Below, piece by piece: positions 1 through 8,716 of a DNA stretch of 39,881 nucleotides. The stretch covers positions 1-39,881 of the forward strand of contig NZ_VFOS01000006.1 of NCBI RefSeq assembly GCF_006716265.1, written 5' to 3'. Made by a program: the position numbers and the translations under genes. The number at the start of each line of letters is the position of its first letter. Positions within the stretch are counted from its first letter, which is position 1. A model generated the notes under the pieces. That model made no database searches. It was not told where the DNA came from and was given only the letters and a program-made list of their open reading frames with translations. The stretch is from Rarobacter faecitabidus (GTDB lineage Bacteria; Actinomycetota; Actinomycetes; Actinomycetales; Cellulomonadaceae).

Positions 1-677
1 GTGCGCCGCGGATTGAAAACGAACGACCCGGCGAAGTACCGCAGCGAGAAGCGGCCCGCTGGACGAGTGGTGCGCGGAGAATCCTTCAGCCGTGCCACGA
101 ACCAGGCCGCGAGGCCCACGGCGACCAGGCCCGGGAGGGCGAACCGCAGACCGTCGGCCGCCACCAGGTTCACCACGAGCGTGCCGCCGAGTATCGCGAG
201 CGGGCTCGTCATCCCGACCATGCCGGTCACTTTGCCGCGCTGGACGCCCGGAATCTGATCGGCCAGCGTCGCGTTAGTCGCCGCGAACGCCGCATTCACC
301 GCGAACTGGGCCGCGCACCAGGCGAACGCCAGGAGCGGCACCGATGTTGTGAGCCCACCGAGCAGGAGCGCCCCGAGCGCCACCACGGCGCCGCCCAGGA
401 TCCAGGGCCTTCGCCGCCCGAAGCGGGACATCGTCCTATCGGAAAGCCGACCGGCGAGCGGGCTCGCCACCAGGGCGGACAGTGCGCCCAGCGACAAGAT
501 GAGCGAAAGCGCGGCGGTGGCCTCGTCCTGCGAGACGATGTGCTTCACCTTGAACGACAGCGCGACCATCGCGGGGGTGAAGACGGCGAGGTAGAGGCCG
601 AAGCTCGCGGCGAAATACCCCCGCGCATAGCGATTCAGCGTGCGTGGCGCCAGAGGAGCGGTGGCGGGCGAACTCAT
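1..677 (-). CDS. MFS sugar-type transporter, N-terminal part (gene runs off the left edge)
   Basis: Reading down from the ATG at 677, the frame is open to position 1, giving 225 residues with no stop in the window. The protein starts MSSPATAPLAPRTLNRYARG and shows a series of hydrophobic helices. After helix 2 comes the loop GRLSDRTMSRFGRRRPWIL, which matches the major facilitator signature G-x3-D-R-x-G-R-R. A GAGGAA ribosome binding site lies about 7 nt before the ATG. The gene is downstream of, and co-oriented with, the secreted dextranase (849-2780), so uptake of isomalto-oligosaccharides or glucose is a reasonable inference. The substrate cannot be read from the sequence. The loop wording also resembles GPH/sucrose-type carriers. 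Six or more C-terminal helices should lie outside the window. Confidence 0.85.
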   Translation of the reverse strand, partial: MSSPATAPLAPRTLNRYARGYFAASFGLYLAVFTPAMVALSFKVKHIVSQDEATAALSLILSLGALSALVASPLAGRLSDRTMSRFGRRRPWILGGAVVALGALLLGGLTTSVPLLAFAWCAAQFAVNAAFAATNATLADQIPGVQRGKVTGMVGMTSPLAILGGTLVVNLVAADGLRFALPGLVAVGLAAWFVARLKDSPRTTRPAGRFSLRYFAGSFVFNPRR

Positions 678-793
678 GGCTGTTCCTCAAAGGCGTCAGT
701 GCTGGTCAACGAGTGCCCGAGGGCACGCTTCGAACCTACCGCATGGCCGGGGCGGGAAAATCGGCATTCGTCCCCCGGCGCCGGTCGCGACGA

Positions 794-830
794 ACCCGGC
801 GCCGCCCGCAACGAGTTGGCGACGCCGGGT
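794..830 (-). terminator. Probable terminator after the dextranase gene
   Basis: The arms at 794-806 and 818-830 form a GC-rich stem of about 13 bp, with one G-U pair on the minus-strand RNA and an 11-nt loop. The hairpin begins 19 nt past the dextranase stop. There is no clear U-run, as is common in high-GC actinobacteria. It would partly uncouple the MFS gene from the dextranase gene. Confidence 0.55.
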
Positions 831-848
831 GCCGGGGCGATGGTCGGC

Positions 849-2780
849 CTACGACCAGGAGTTCCAGTTCTCCCACAGCGAGCCGCTGAAGTTGAGCCGG
901 CCGCGCTGGTCCGCCTGCCAGTTTCCGCCCCACTTCTCGATGCTGACGCCGCCCACGCGATACCCATTCAGCTTCAGGCCGCGGGACTGGGTGTGCTCGT
1001 TGCCGATCGTGACCGGTGTTCCTGAACCGTCCGTGTAGGCCTCGAAGCGCGAGAACTGGTTGCGGTCGGCTTCCGATCCGGACCGCACCGGGCGATCCCA
1101 CCCATCGATCGACAGGTTCTTGATGAGGATGTTCTCCGTGTTCGACTGCGCATACACGCTGATGGCGCAGTTGACCGGCCCTTCGACGACCGTGTCCTCA
1201 ATGGTGATGTTCTTCACCGTCTGGGAGCGGTCGGCGGTGTTGGTCGCGCCCATGTCCGCCCAATGCGAGGACGAGTTCACCACGCAGGTGTTGTACTGGT
1301 GATTCCATGGGTGCATCCGATTGTGGATGACCTGCGTTCCGCGCACGGTCACCCCGTCGATGTTGCGCGGTCCCCAGCCCCACTGGATGACCGGACCGTT
1401 CTCGAACTTCCACACCACGGTGTTATCGATCGATACGCCCGAATGGTAGATCTTCAGGACATCGTCGTTGGCGTTGACGAAGGAATCGGTCATCCGCGAG
1501 CCGGTGTACAGCTCGGGCCCGTCGGTCTGCCAGTACCAGGAGCCGACCTGCTTGAAGTGCTCGACGCGCATTTCGAAGGTGTTCTCGTCGCCGTGCACCA
1601 CGAACGAGTGGTACGGAGGCTCGGCGATGGTCACGCCGTGCAGGTCGAGATACTGCTGACGGCCGCCCGCGGAACTGAACTGCAGCATCTTCACGCACGA
1701 GCCATGGCAGTTGTCGGAACTTTGCGCGCGCCGCTGATAGCCGTTCGCCAGGTCGGACTCGTAGACGTACTGCTCGCCGGAGATCACGCCGTAGCCGGTC
1801 ACCTTGTAGACCCCCGCATTGTCGTTGTTCGAGAACGTGAAGGCTCCCTTCACGTAGGCGCCGGGGGCGAGGTACACCCACTTCACTCGCGGCGGCAGGG
1901 TGACGTGGTACTGCGATCCCATGTAGTACGTTCCGGGTGCGAAGTAGATGATGTCGGCGTCCACGTTGTGCAGGTTCGTGGCCCAGCCCTGTGCCGGGTA
2001 GTAGATGTCGCCGGCCCACGATTGGGGGACCACGCGGTTGTAGTCGGTGTGCCCGGGCGTGATCATCGGCTCGGCGAAGATCAGCATCGAGTTCCGTGGC
2101 TCCCGGTTGGCGATCACCGTCGGATCCGGGCTTCCGTTGCCCCCGGCGGCCGACGACTCGTCGTAGACCGTATACAGCTGCGGATCGAACTCGACCGAGA
2201 AGCGGAATCCCGAGGGGGAGTACGGCACCTTGATGCGGATCGTGGACGCGCCGACTTGCACCTTCTCGAAGTTGAGCGCGCGCGGCCGGATGGTCACTTG
2301 GTCTTTGGACGAGATCGTCTGGCCGGTCGTGAGGGTCACATCCACCCACACGTCGGTCGAGTACAGGAACGTCGACCAGCTCATGGTGAGGTTCGCATCG
2401 GAGGCGAACTCGGCGCCGTCAACGTGGTAGTAGCCGAGGTTGGGATCGCTGTAGCCGGGCTTGCCCTTGCCGCCGCGCGGAATAGAGAGGTACGTGAATG
2501 AGTCGTACCACGGATAGGCGGGCCCGGCATCGGCGACCTTCACCTCGTAGAACGGCGATTCACGCACCTTGTCGTTGGCGATTGTGGTGCCGGTGTTCCG
2601 CTCGCCGTTGTCATGCCACCAGGTCTTTAGTTGCGGAGTGTCCGCGATCAGCGGCGCGGCCGCGGCGGACGGTGCGGTCACTGCGCCGACCGTAACGCCG
2701 CCGAGGGCAAGCGCGCAGGCGGAGATGACGGCTGTGAGGCGGCGGCGGATCGTGTGATGGCGCGGGTTCTTCACGTGCAT
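849..2780 (-). CDS. Secreted GH49 dextranase (endo-alpha-1,6-glucanase type)
   Basis: A 643-residue protein. It has a Sec signal peptide (Arg-rich start, hydrophobic core at about 15-35, cleavage near APSAAAAP at 36-43), an N-terminal beta-sandwich region, and a right-handed parallel beta-helix characteristic of glycoside hydrolase family 49. The family's catalytic region is visible: QTDG (D420) followed 19-20 residues later by NANDD (D439, D440). This is the spacing of Asp376/Asp395/Asp396 in Penicillium Dex49A. The block HSGVSIDNTVVWKFENGP and the HPWNHQYNTC segment also fit GH49. Members cut internal alpha-1,6 bonds of dextran; some are isopullulanases or isomaltotrio-dextranases, so the exact product is inferred. 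The ATG at 2780 has a CGAGGA ribosome binding site 7 nt upstream. The gene is divergent from the multi-repeat glycosidase. Confidence 0.93.
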   Translation of the reverse strand: MHVKNPRHHTIRRRLTAVISACALALGGVTVGAVTAPSAAAAPLIADTPQLKTWWHDNGERNTGTTIANDKVRESPFYEVKVADAGPAYPWYDSFTYLSIPRGGKGKPGYSDPNLGYYHVDGAEFASDANLTMSWSTFLYSTDVWVDVTLTTGQTISSKDQVTIRPRALNFEKVQVGASTIRIKVPYSPSGFRFSVEFDPQLYTVYDESSAAGGNGSPDPTVIANREPRNSMLIFAEPMITPGHTDYNRVVPQSWAGDIYYPAQGWATNLHNVDADIIYFAPGTYYMGSQYHVTLPPRVKWVYLAPGAYVKGAFTFSNNDNAGVYKVTGYGVISGEQYVYESDLANGYQRRAQSSDNCHGSCVKMLQFSSAGGRQQYLDLHGVTIAEPPYHSFVVHGDENTFEMRVEHFKQVGSWYWQTDGPELYTGSRMTDSFVNANDDVLKIYHSGVSIDNTVVWKFENGPVIQWGWGPRNIDGVTVRGTQVIHNRMHPWNHQYNTCVVNSSSHWADMGATNTADRSQTVKNITIEDTVVEGPVNCAISVYAQSNTENILIKNLSIDGWDRPVRSGSEADRNQFSRFEAYTDGSGTPVTIGNEHTQSRGLKLNGYRVGGVSIEKWGGNWQADQRGRLNFSGSLWENWNSWS

Positions 2781-3003
2781 GGCGGGTCCTCGCTCTTCGT
2801 TGAGTCCAGGGGATGTCGGCCGCGTCGTTGCGCCCGAACCGTTGTAGAGAGCCTAAGCCATATGCGTCCATTGTGCACATCATTCCTGAATCTTTTAAAC
2901 GGTAAAGACCTTAAATATTCCCCTGGATGGCGCGATGCCGAGAATTTGTTTGGCTCGTGAACTTCGACCATCGTCTTTAGAGTTACTGGCGGTCACAATG
3001 CCA

Positions 3004-3032
3004 TTGCTTTTGCCGACCTCTTTGGATATGGT
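3004..3032 (+). promoter_or_regulatory. Candidate sigma-70-type promoter of the six-hairpin glycosidase
   Basis: A -35-like TTGCTT (3004-3009) is separated by 17 nt from a -10-like TATGGT (3027-3032). Transcription would start near 3039, leaving a leader of about 75 nt before the GTG at 3114. The match is moderate (3 of 6 and 4 of 6 consensus bases), but the spacing is ideal and a palindrome overlaps the -10. Confidence 0.45.
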
Positions 3033-3040
3033 GATCCAAA
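3021..3040. promoter_or_regulatory. Operator-like perfect inverted repeat over the -10 element
   Basis: Arms TTTGGAT (3021-3027) and ATCCAAA (3034-3040) are perfect complements separated by 6 nt, and they cover the proposed -10 box. A protein bound here would block the promoter. Such sites are typical for repressors of sugar-degradation genes. The regulator is not in the window and its family cannot be named. Confidence 0.5.
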
Positions 3041-3113
3041 GCCGAGTGAGGGTTGCAATGCTGCGATCTGAATCTGGTTAACGTCAGCGCTGACTCCAGT
3101 GAAAGGTCGAACA

Positions 3114-6100
3114 GTGCCCCGCAGAACCCCCGCCCTAGTCCGCTTCCTCGGCTTGTCCGCCGCTACCGCGCTCGCCTTCGTGGGCCTTCCGGCGTCCGCA
3201 TCGCACGCGGATGTCGCCGAGGATTGCGGCGTCCTGCTCAACCAGCCGGTCCTATTCAGCGATCCGGCAACGAGCCTCACGGCCCAGGTCAAGATCACGG
3301 CGGTGGCCGCCGGCTCCTGCCTGCGTACTTACGAGCTCACGTACAACAATCCGGACGCCTCGCTCGCCCCGGCCACCCACGTCTTCACCGAGCGCGCCGA
3401 CCGTCCGCGTGTCCGCACGTCCAACATCGCGCTCGACGCCGTCTACGCGTGGTCGATCGATGAGGCCGGGCAACTGGAGACCAACACCGTCACCAACGGC
3501 AACTACAACGGGGACAACCCGATGAACTGCAGCGCCGACGGCATCGGCTGCTACATCACGGGCGCCAACTGGTCGTACGTGTGGACGCGCGACACCGCCT
3601 ACGCGGCCGCCCTGGGGCTCACCTCGCTCGACCCGCTGCGCATGCGCAACTCGCTGAATTTCAAGATCTCCGATCGCAGGACGGGTTGGTACGACGAGGT
3701 TTCCGACAGGCAGATCCTGCAGGACACCGGAACCGGCGGCTCGTACCCCGTCTCCACGGACCGCACCAGTTGGGCGGTCGGGGCGCGCGCTGTCAGCCCC
3801 TGGCTGCCGGACTCATACCGCGAGGCCTTCGACAGCCTCACCTATGAGGCGCTGAGGAACACGATCGAGCACGATCGCAAGGTGGCCTACAACACGGAGC
3901 GCGGCCTATACACCGGCGAGACATCCTTCCTCGACTGGCGCTGGCAGAACTACCCGAGCTGGATCGGGTACAACATGAACAAGATCGCCGAGTCCATGTC
4001 GCTGTCTACCAACGTCACCCACTGGACCGCCATCAACGACGTGGCGGACCTGGCCGAAGCGGCCGGCGACGCGTCAGCGGCGGCCAAGTACCGCGGCTGG
4101 GCCGACGAGTTGGCGCAGACCATCGACGATTCCTTCTGGCTCGAGGGCCGCGGCGAGTACTCGTCCCTCATCACCGGCGAACTCGACCCCGCGCCCACGG
4201 ATCGGTTCGACGCGCTCGCCACCGCCCTCGTGGTCCTCTCCGGCATCGCGCCCGCGGACCGCGCCGCCCGGGCCGTTGCCAACTACCCCGAGACGCCGTT
4301 CGGGGCTTCGACGATCTGGCCCAACCAGAATCCCGCGCACTACTCCGAGTACGGCAGCTACCACAACGACTCCATCTGGCCGTTCGTCGTGGCGTTCATG
4401 CACAAGGCGGCAGTGCGGGTCGGAAACGACACCGCCGCCGCCCGGCAGTTCGATGGGCTGATCCGGATACCGCTGATCTACGGCTCCAACTACGAGAACT
4501 ACAACATCAACAACGGCGGTTCCACGAACACGCGCCTGAACTCCAAGCGCCAGACCTGGTCCGTCGCCGGCGTGCTCGGTGCCTTCCAGGAGGACATCTT
4601 CGGCATCCGCGCCACTGCCCAAGGGCTCACGGTCGATCCGTTCGTCACCGCGCAGGTGCGCAGCAAGTACTTCCCGGACGCGGACGAGATCCGCTTCGAG
4701 AACCTCGCATACAAGGACTCGACCGTGAACGTCACCGTGAAGCTACCGGCTGGCGGAGCCAGCAGCGGCGCCTACGAGGTCACCGGCCTGAAACTCAACA
4801 ACGCGGCCGTCGACCTCGATTCGGTCTTCACCTCGGCGCAACTCGGATCCTCGTCCACGATCGAGGCGACGCTGGGCGATGCAAAGCCGAGCGTGTCCGC
4901 TGCGGCAGTCAAGACCATCGACGGCGGCGAGCAGCAGTACGGTCCGAACTACACCTACAACATCGCGGTGGATCCGGACTACGTCTCCGGCAATGTCGGG
5001 CTCACGTTCCACCAGAACTGGCAGGACACATCCAACATGTCGATGGATGTGCTGCGTGACGGCAAGGTCATCGCCGAGAACATCCCGGCGGACGGCAATT
5101 ACATCGATACCACGGCCGAGCCGGATCGCGTGTCGCACTGCTACTCGACGCGGCTGCGCTACAACTCGTCGGGGAACACGTCCCAGCCCTCGGCCGCCAC
5201 GTGCATCTGGGGCCCCGGGCATGACAGGGTCCAGGACATTAGTTCGGCCGACTTCGACCACCACGGCGGAGAGAAGCGGGAATCGTTCGGGCGCCCGATC
5301 ATCGGCGGTTGGGGGCAGGATAAGGCCGACGACGCCACGACCCCGGTGCTGACCGTTCCCCGGTCGGGCCGCTACCTGGCCGCGTACGAGTACTTCCTCG
5401 GTTCGACCCCCAGCGTGAACGACGGCCTCAGCGCGGGCATCAAGATGCTTGACGTCATCGACGTCACCGGCGGGGGGAGCGACATCGTGAAGTCGCAGAT
5501 CGTCGTCATGGCTTCCCGCGGGACGTGGGGCGACGTGAACGAATCGACCTTTGTCCCGGTCGATCTGCAGGAGGGGCACGAATACCGGTTCCGGCTGCGC
5601 AACGACCGCGTGGCCGTGAACATGGGCTACTTCCAGGCGAACACGCTGTTCAACGGACTCGCCAGTGAGCCCTTCGGATACATCGACCTCATCGAGTTCA
5701 AACTGCTCGGCAAGGAGTTCATCGCCCCCCTGACCGCGGGCACGGTGAGCGTCTCGGGAGTCGCGCAGGTGGGTGCCGAACTGACCGCGACCCCCGTCGA
5801 CTGGCCCACCGACATCGAACTCGCCTATCAGTGGGCGGCCGATGGGGACGAGATCCCCGGCGCCACCGGCGCGACGTTCACCCCGGGCGTCGCTCAGCTG
5901 GGAAAGACAGTCACGGTCGAGGCCAGCGCGATCAACATTCCGGTCAACAAGTACGGAAGTCAGACCGCGGCTGCAAGCTCTGACCCCACCGCGCCGGTCG
6001 CGCCGGCGGCGCTCGTTGCCGGCACGGTTCACGTCGACGGCAGCCCCGTCGTCGGGCAGTCGCTGGCCGCCGTCACGAGCGGCTGGCAGGACGGCGTCGC

Positions 6101-8522
6101 GCTCACTTATCAGTGGTCGGCCGATGGCGCCGACATCGCGGGCGCGACCGGGGACGAGTACACCGTCACGGCCGACCAGCTCGGCAAGGTAGTGCGCGTG
6201 GTCGTGACCGGAACGGGCGATGCCCGCTACGGAAGCCAACCGCCGGTGTCGGCAACCTCCGCGCCCACGACCGCGGTGACCTCACCCGCGTGGACTCCGG
6301 GAACCGTAGTCGTGAACGGCACGGCGCAGACGGGCCAGGCGCTGAGCGCTGTAGCGGCTGATTGGCCGGCGCACGTCGCGTTGACGTACCAGTGGACCGC
6401 GGACGGCGCAGACCTCTCTGGCGCGACGAGCCAGACCCTGACGCTCACGCCCGCGCACATCGGTCAGGTGCTGCGGGTGAAGGTGACGGGCGTCTCGTCC
6501 GATCCGGACTTCGGAACGGCACCACAAACCGTCACGTCCGCACCCACCGCGGCCGTGGCGCCCTTGCCCCTCGCGGCAGGGTCGGCCGAGTTGTCCGGCA
6601 CGTTCGTCGTCGGCGAGACCGTGACCGTGGCCGCATCCGGCTGGCAGGACGGCGTCACCCTCAGCTACCAGTGGACGGCGGACGGCACCGCGATCGCCGG
6701 GGCGAACGCTGCCACCTTCCCGGTGACCGCCGCTCAGATTGGGAAACGTCTGCGCGCTGTAGTCACCGGAACCGGTGACGCGCGTTATGGCACGCAGGCA
6801 CCCGTCGCCGCCCAGACTGCTCAGAGCGAGCCCGTGGCCGCTAAGTCCTGGCCGCCGAACGAGGTGACCGTGGACGGCCTGTCCAAGGTGGGCGAACGAC
6901 TCACCGCTATCGGTGGCTCCGCGCCGGACGGCACGGGGTGGGCGTTCCAGTGGCTCGCCGACAACGCCCCGATCGCCGGTGCCACCGGCTATTACCTGGA
7001 CCTCGACGCGACCCTGATCGGCAAGAAGATCTCGGCGCGCATCACCTGGACGCTCGGCCCCGACTACGGCGGTGCCACCCCGTCCGCCACGAGCGCGCAG
7101 ACCGCAGCGGTTCTTCCCCTCGACTTCATTCCCGGATCGGTGACGATCTCCGGCCCGGTGACCGTCGGCGGCACGCTGACTGCCACCCCGACGGGATGGC
7201 AGTCGGATGTCGCGTTCGGCTTCCAGTGGTTCGCCGACGGTCAGCCGATCGCTGGGGCCACCGGCTCCGAACTCGTCCTGACGCCGGCCGTGCAGGGCAA
7301 GGCCATCACCGTCGCTATCACGGGAACCCCGACGGGGGCGCAGTACGGGTCGCAGGGCGCCGTGACCAACCCGCCGACCGCGAACGGCATCAGCGGGCAG
7401 ACGGTGAGCGCAACCTGGCTACCCGGCACCGCGACCATCACCGGCACCGCCAAGGTACGCGAGGAGCTCACCGCCCACACGTCCGACTGGCCGGCTCACG
7501 TGGGCCCGTTGTCGTATCAGTGGCTCGCGGACGGTCAGCCGATCCCCGGGCAGGCCGCAACAACCATCTCGCTGACCTCGGACGTCATCGGGAAGACTAT
7601 TCAAGTGCGTATCTCCGGCGTCTCCGCGCTCCCGGCTGAGCACGGCGCCGCCACGGTGTCCGTGACATCCGACCCGACTGTCGCCGTAGCGGCGCTCCCG
7701 ATCCCCGAGGGGACCGTGACGATCAGCGGCAGTGCGATCGCGGGGGAGGTCCTAGCCGCCCACGCGCAGGGCTGGCCCGCCGGAGCCACCCTCACCTACC
7801 GTTGGCTCAACGACGTGGGCGAGATTGCGGTTGGTCCGGATCACCTCACCCTCACACCTGGGCTGATCGGATCGGCGATCCGCGTGGCCGTGACTGCGAC
7901 CATTCCTGACCCCGACTTCGGCGGCGCATCCGTGACGGTGACCTCCGAGGCCGTGGGACTCGTCGCGGCCAAGTCGCTGGCCGCGCCCGTCCCGCAGGTG
8001 ATCGGCGAGGCGCGCGTGGGCAGGACGCTGACGGCAGCGCCGGGGGCGTGGGCAGGTAAGGCCGAACTGTCCTACCAGTGGCACGCCAACGGGGTGGCGA
8101 TCAAGGGGGCAACCTCGGCCACGCTCAGCGTCGACTCCTCGTTGCTCGGGAAGCGCGTCACCGTCCGCGTCACGGGAGTGGCCACCGACCCGCTGTTTGC
8201 GCGGGCCACCGCCGGTGCCACCTCCGCCCAGACGAAGCCCGTTGCGCGCGGAGTGCTGCCGAAGGTGAAGGCCGCAGTGACCGGCAAGCTGCGGGTCGGC
8301 AAGAAGGTGCGGGCAAAGGTGTCTATCGCCGCCTCCGCCAAGCCCGTGAAGGTTACGTACCGCTGGTACGCGGGCAAGAAGACGATCAAGAAGGCTACGA
8401 AGGCGGCCCTCAAGCTCAAGCCATCCTGGGTGGGTAAGAAGATCCGCGTCAAGGTCACCGTGAGCAAGGCCGGATACGCCTCGGCTAAGGCCACCTCTAA
8501 GGCCAAGAAGGTCAAGAGGTAG
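3114..8522 (+). CDS. Secreted six-hairpin glycosidase with carbohydrate-binding-like domain and ten Ig-like repeats
   Basis: An 1802-residue secreted multidomain protein. A signal peptide (VPRRTPALVRF.. to ASASHA) is followed by an (alpha/alpha)6-type catalytic domain at about 100-560. Acid-containing motifs include WTRD (157-160), QDTGTGG, GETSFLDW (268-275) and YHNDSIWP, as in proteins annotated glycogen-debranching or six-hairpin glycosidases. A beta-sandwich, probably carbohydrate-binding, spans about 595-870. Ten tandem Ig-like repeats then run to the C-terminus, the last very Lys-rich. There is no LPxTG motif. I chose the GTG at 3114 because AAAGG lies 7 nt upstream; the in-frame GTG at 3099 has no ribosome binding site. 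The divergent dextranase suggests that it acts on dextran-derived or other alpha-glucans at the cell surface. I cannot assign a CAZy family or bond specificity with certainty. Confidence 0.85.
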   Translation: MPRRTPALVRFLGLSAATALAFVGLPASASHADVAEDCGVLLNQPVLFSDPATSLTAQVKITAVAAGSCLRTYELTYNNPDASLAPATHVFTERADRPRVRTSNIALDAVYAWSIDEAGQLETNTVTNGNYNGDNPMNCSADGIGCYITGANWSYVWTRDTAYAAALGLTSLDPLRMRNSLNFKISDRRTGWYDEVSDRQILQDTGTGGSYPVSTDRTSWAVGARAVSPWLPDSYREAFDSLTYEALRNTIEHDRKVAYNTERGLYTGETSFLDWRWQNYPSWIGYNMNKIAESMSLSTNVTHWTAINDVADLAEAAGDASAAAKYRGWADELAQTIDDSFWLEGRGEYSSLITGELDPAPTDRFDALATALVVLSGIAPADRAARAVANYPETPFGASTIWPNQNPAHYSEYGSYHNDSIWPFVVAFMHKAAVRVGNDTAAARQFDGLIRIPLIYGSNYENYNINNGGSTNTRLNSKRQTWSVAGVLGAFQEDIFGIRATAQGLTVDPFVTAQVRSKYFPDADEIRFENLAYKDSTVNVTVKLPAGGASSGAYEVTGLKLNNAAVDLDSVFTSAQLGSSSTIEATLGDAKPSVSAAAVKTIDGGEQQYGPNYTYNIAVDPDYVSGNVGLTFHQNWQDTSNMSMDVLRDGKVIAENIPADGNYIDTTAEPDRVSHCYSTRLRYNSSGNTSQPSAATCIWGPGHDRVQDISSADFDHHGGEKRESFGRPIIGGWGQDKADDATTPVLTVPRSGRYLAAYEYFLGSTPSVNDGLSAGIKMLDVIDVTGGGSDIVKSQIVVMASRGTWGDVNESTFVPVDLQEGHEYRFRLRNDRVAVNMGYFQANTLFNGLASEPFGYIDLIEFKLLGKEFIAPLTAGTVSVSGVAQVGAELTATPVDWPTDIELAYQWAADGDEIPGATGATFTPGVAQLGKTVTVEASAINIPVNKYGSQTAAASSDPTAPVAPAALVAGTVHVDGSPVVGQSLAAVTSGWQDGVALTYQWSADGADIAGATGDEYTVTADQLGKVVRVVVTGTGDARYGSQPPVSATSAPTTAVTSPAWTPGTVVVNGTAQTGQALSAVAADWPAHVALTYQWTADGADLSGATSQTLTLTPAHIGQVLRVKVTGVSSDPDFGTAPQTVTSAPTAAVAPLPLAAGSAELSGTFVVGETVTVAASGWQDGVTLSYQWTADGTAIAGANAATFPVTAAQIGKRLRAVVTGTGDARYGTQAPVAAQTAQSEPVAAKSWPPNEVTVDGLSKVGERLTAIGGSAPDGTGWAFQWLADNAPIAGATGYYLDLDATLIGKKISARITWTLGPDYGGATPSATSAQTAAVLPLDFIPGSVTISGPVTVGGTLTATPTGWQSDVAFGFQWFADGQPIAGATGSELVLTPAVQGKAITVAITGTPTGAQYGSQGAVTNPPTANGISGQTVSATWLPGTATITGTAKVREELTAHTSDWPAHVGPLSYQWLADGQPIPGQAATTISLTSDVIGKTIQVRISGVSALPAEHGAATVSVTSDPTVAVAALPIPEGTVTISGSAIAGEVLAAHAQGWPAGATLTYRWLNDVGEIAVGPDHLTLTPGLIGSAIRVAVTATIPDPDFGGASVTVTSEAVGLVAAKSLAAPVPQVIGEARVGRTLTAAPGAWAGKAELSYQWHANGVAIKGATSATLSVDSSLLGKRVTVRVTGVATDPLFARATAGATSAQTKPVARGVLPKVKAAVTGKLRVGKKVRAKVSIAASAKPVKVTYRWYAGKKTIKKATKAALKLKPSWVGKKIRVKVTVSKAGYASAKATSKAKKVKR
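5736..8519 (+). repeat. Ten tandem Ig-like protein repeats (about 92 residues each)
   Basis: Codons 875 to the end encode ten diverged copies of a module with the pattern G-T-V-x-V-x-G-x3-V-G-x2-L-T-A ... YQW-x2-DG-x2-I-x-GAT ... L-T-x5-GK-x3-V-x-VTG. Nine are near-neutral. The tenth (about 8263-8519) keeps the fold pattern (YRW, VGKKIRVKV) but is packed with lysine. Such stalk repeats are common on actinobacterial surface enzymes and would extend the catalytic head away from the wall. Confidence 0.9.
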
Positions 8523-8535
8523 ATCTGCACGGGTG

Positions 8536-8572
8536 ACGGGAGGGCCGGGAGTACTGCTCCCGGCCCTCCCGT
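8536..8572 (+). terminator. Strong terminator hairpin after the glycosidase
   Basis: A perfect 16-bp stem (8536-8551 with 8557-8572) with loop TACTG starts 13 nt after the stop codon. The 3' tail has only scattered Ts. It is nearly symmetrical but lies between two genes that both read plus, so it should end the glycosidase transcript. Confidence 0.8.
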
Positions 8573-8682
8573 CCGTCTGGACTCCGAAGGCCTGCGCGGA
8601 TCGGATTCGCCCGGCGCAAGGACTGACGGTTGCGAGCACGGTGCCGCCGCCCGCGCTTGTCGCGGTCGCCGCGAATATCGGC

Positions 8683-8710
8683 TGGACAGGGACGGCAGCA
8701 TTCGTAGACT
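8683..8710 (+). promoter_or_regulatory. Promoter of the ABC efflux operon, probably giving a leaderless mRNA
   Basis: A -35 TGGACA (8683-8688; 5 of 6 consensus), a 16-nt spacer, and a -10 TAGACT (8705-8710; fits TAnnnT). The GTG start at 8717 is 7 nt past the -10, exactly where transcription should begin. No ribosome binding site precedes it, consistent with leaderless translation. Confidence 0.6.
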
Positions 8711-8716
8711 GGTTGA

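Larger units (their letters stand above)
2781..3113. promoter_or_regulatory. Divergent control region between dextranase and glycosidase
   Basis: A 333-nt stretch without a coding gene. Its middle (about 2880-2960) is clearly more AT-rich than the rest of the window. It includes an imperfect dyad CTTT-N8-AAAG at 2892-2907. A promoter with an overlapping palindrome for the plus-strand gene is listed separately. I could not pick a convincing minus-strand promoter for the dextranase. This stretch should hold the shared regulation of both glycanase genes. Confidence 0.5.

Noticed and set aside
1263-2501. 412-codon open frame on the plus strand opposite the dextranase
   Set aside because: It lies wholly antisense to a GH49 gene with intact catalytic motifs, has no recognisable domain, and is a usual by-product of high GC content.
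4743-6239. 498-codon open frame on the minus strand inside the glycosidase gene
   Set aside because: It is antisense to a continuous conserved protein including the Ig-like repeats. The composition (Arg/Gly/Asp/Val-rich) is typical of a shadow frame.
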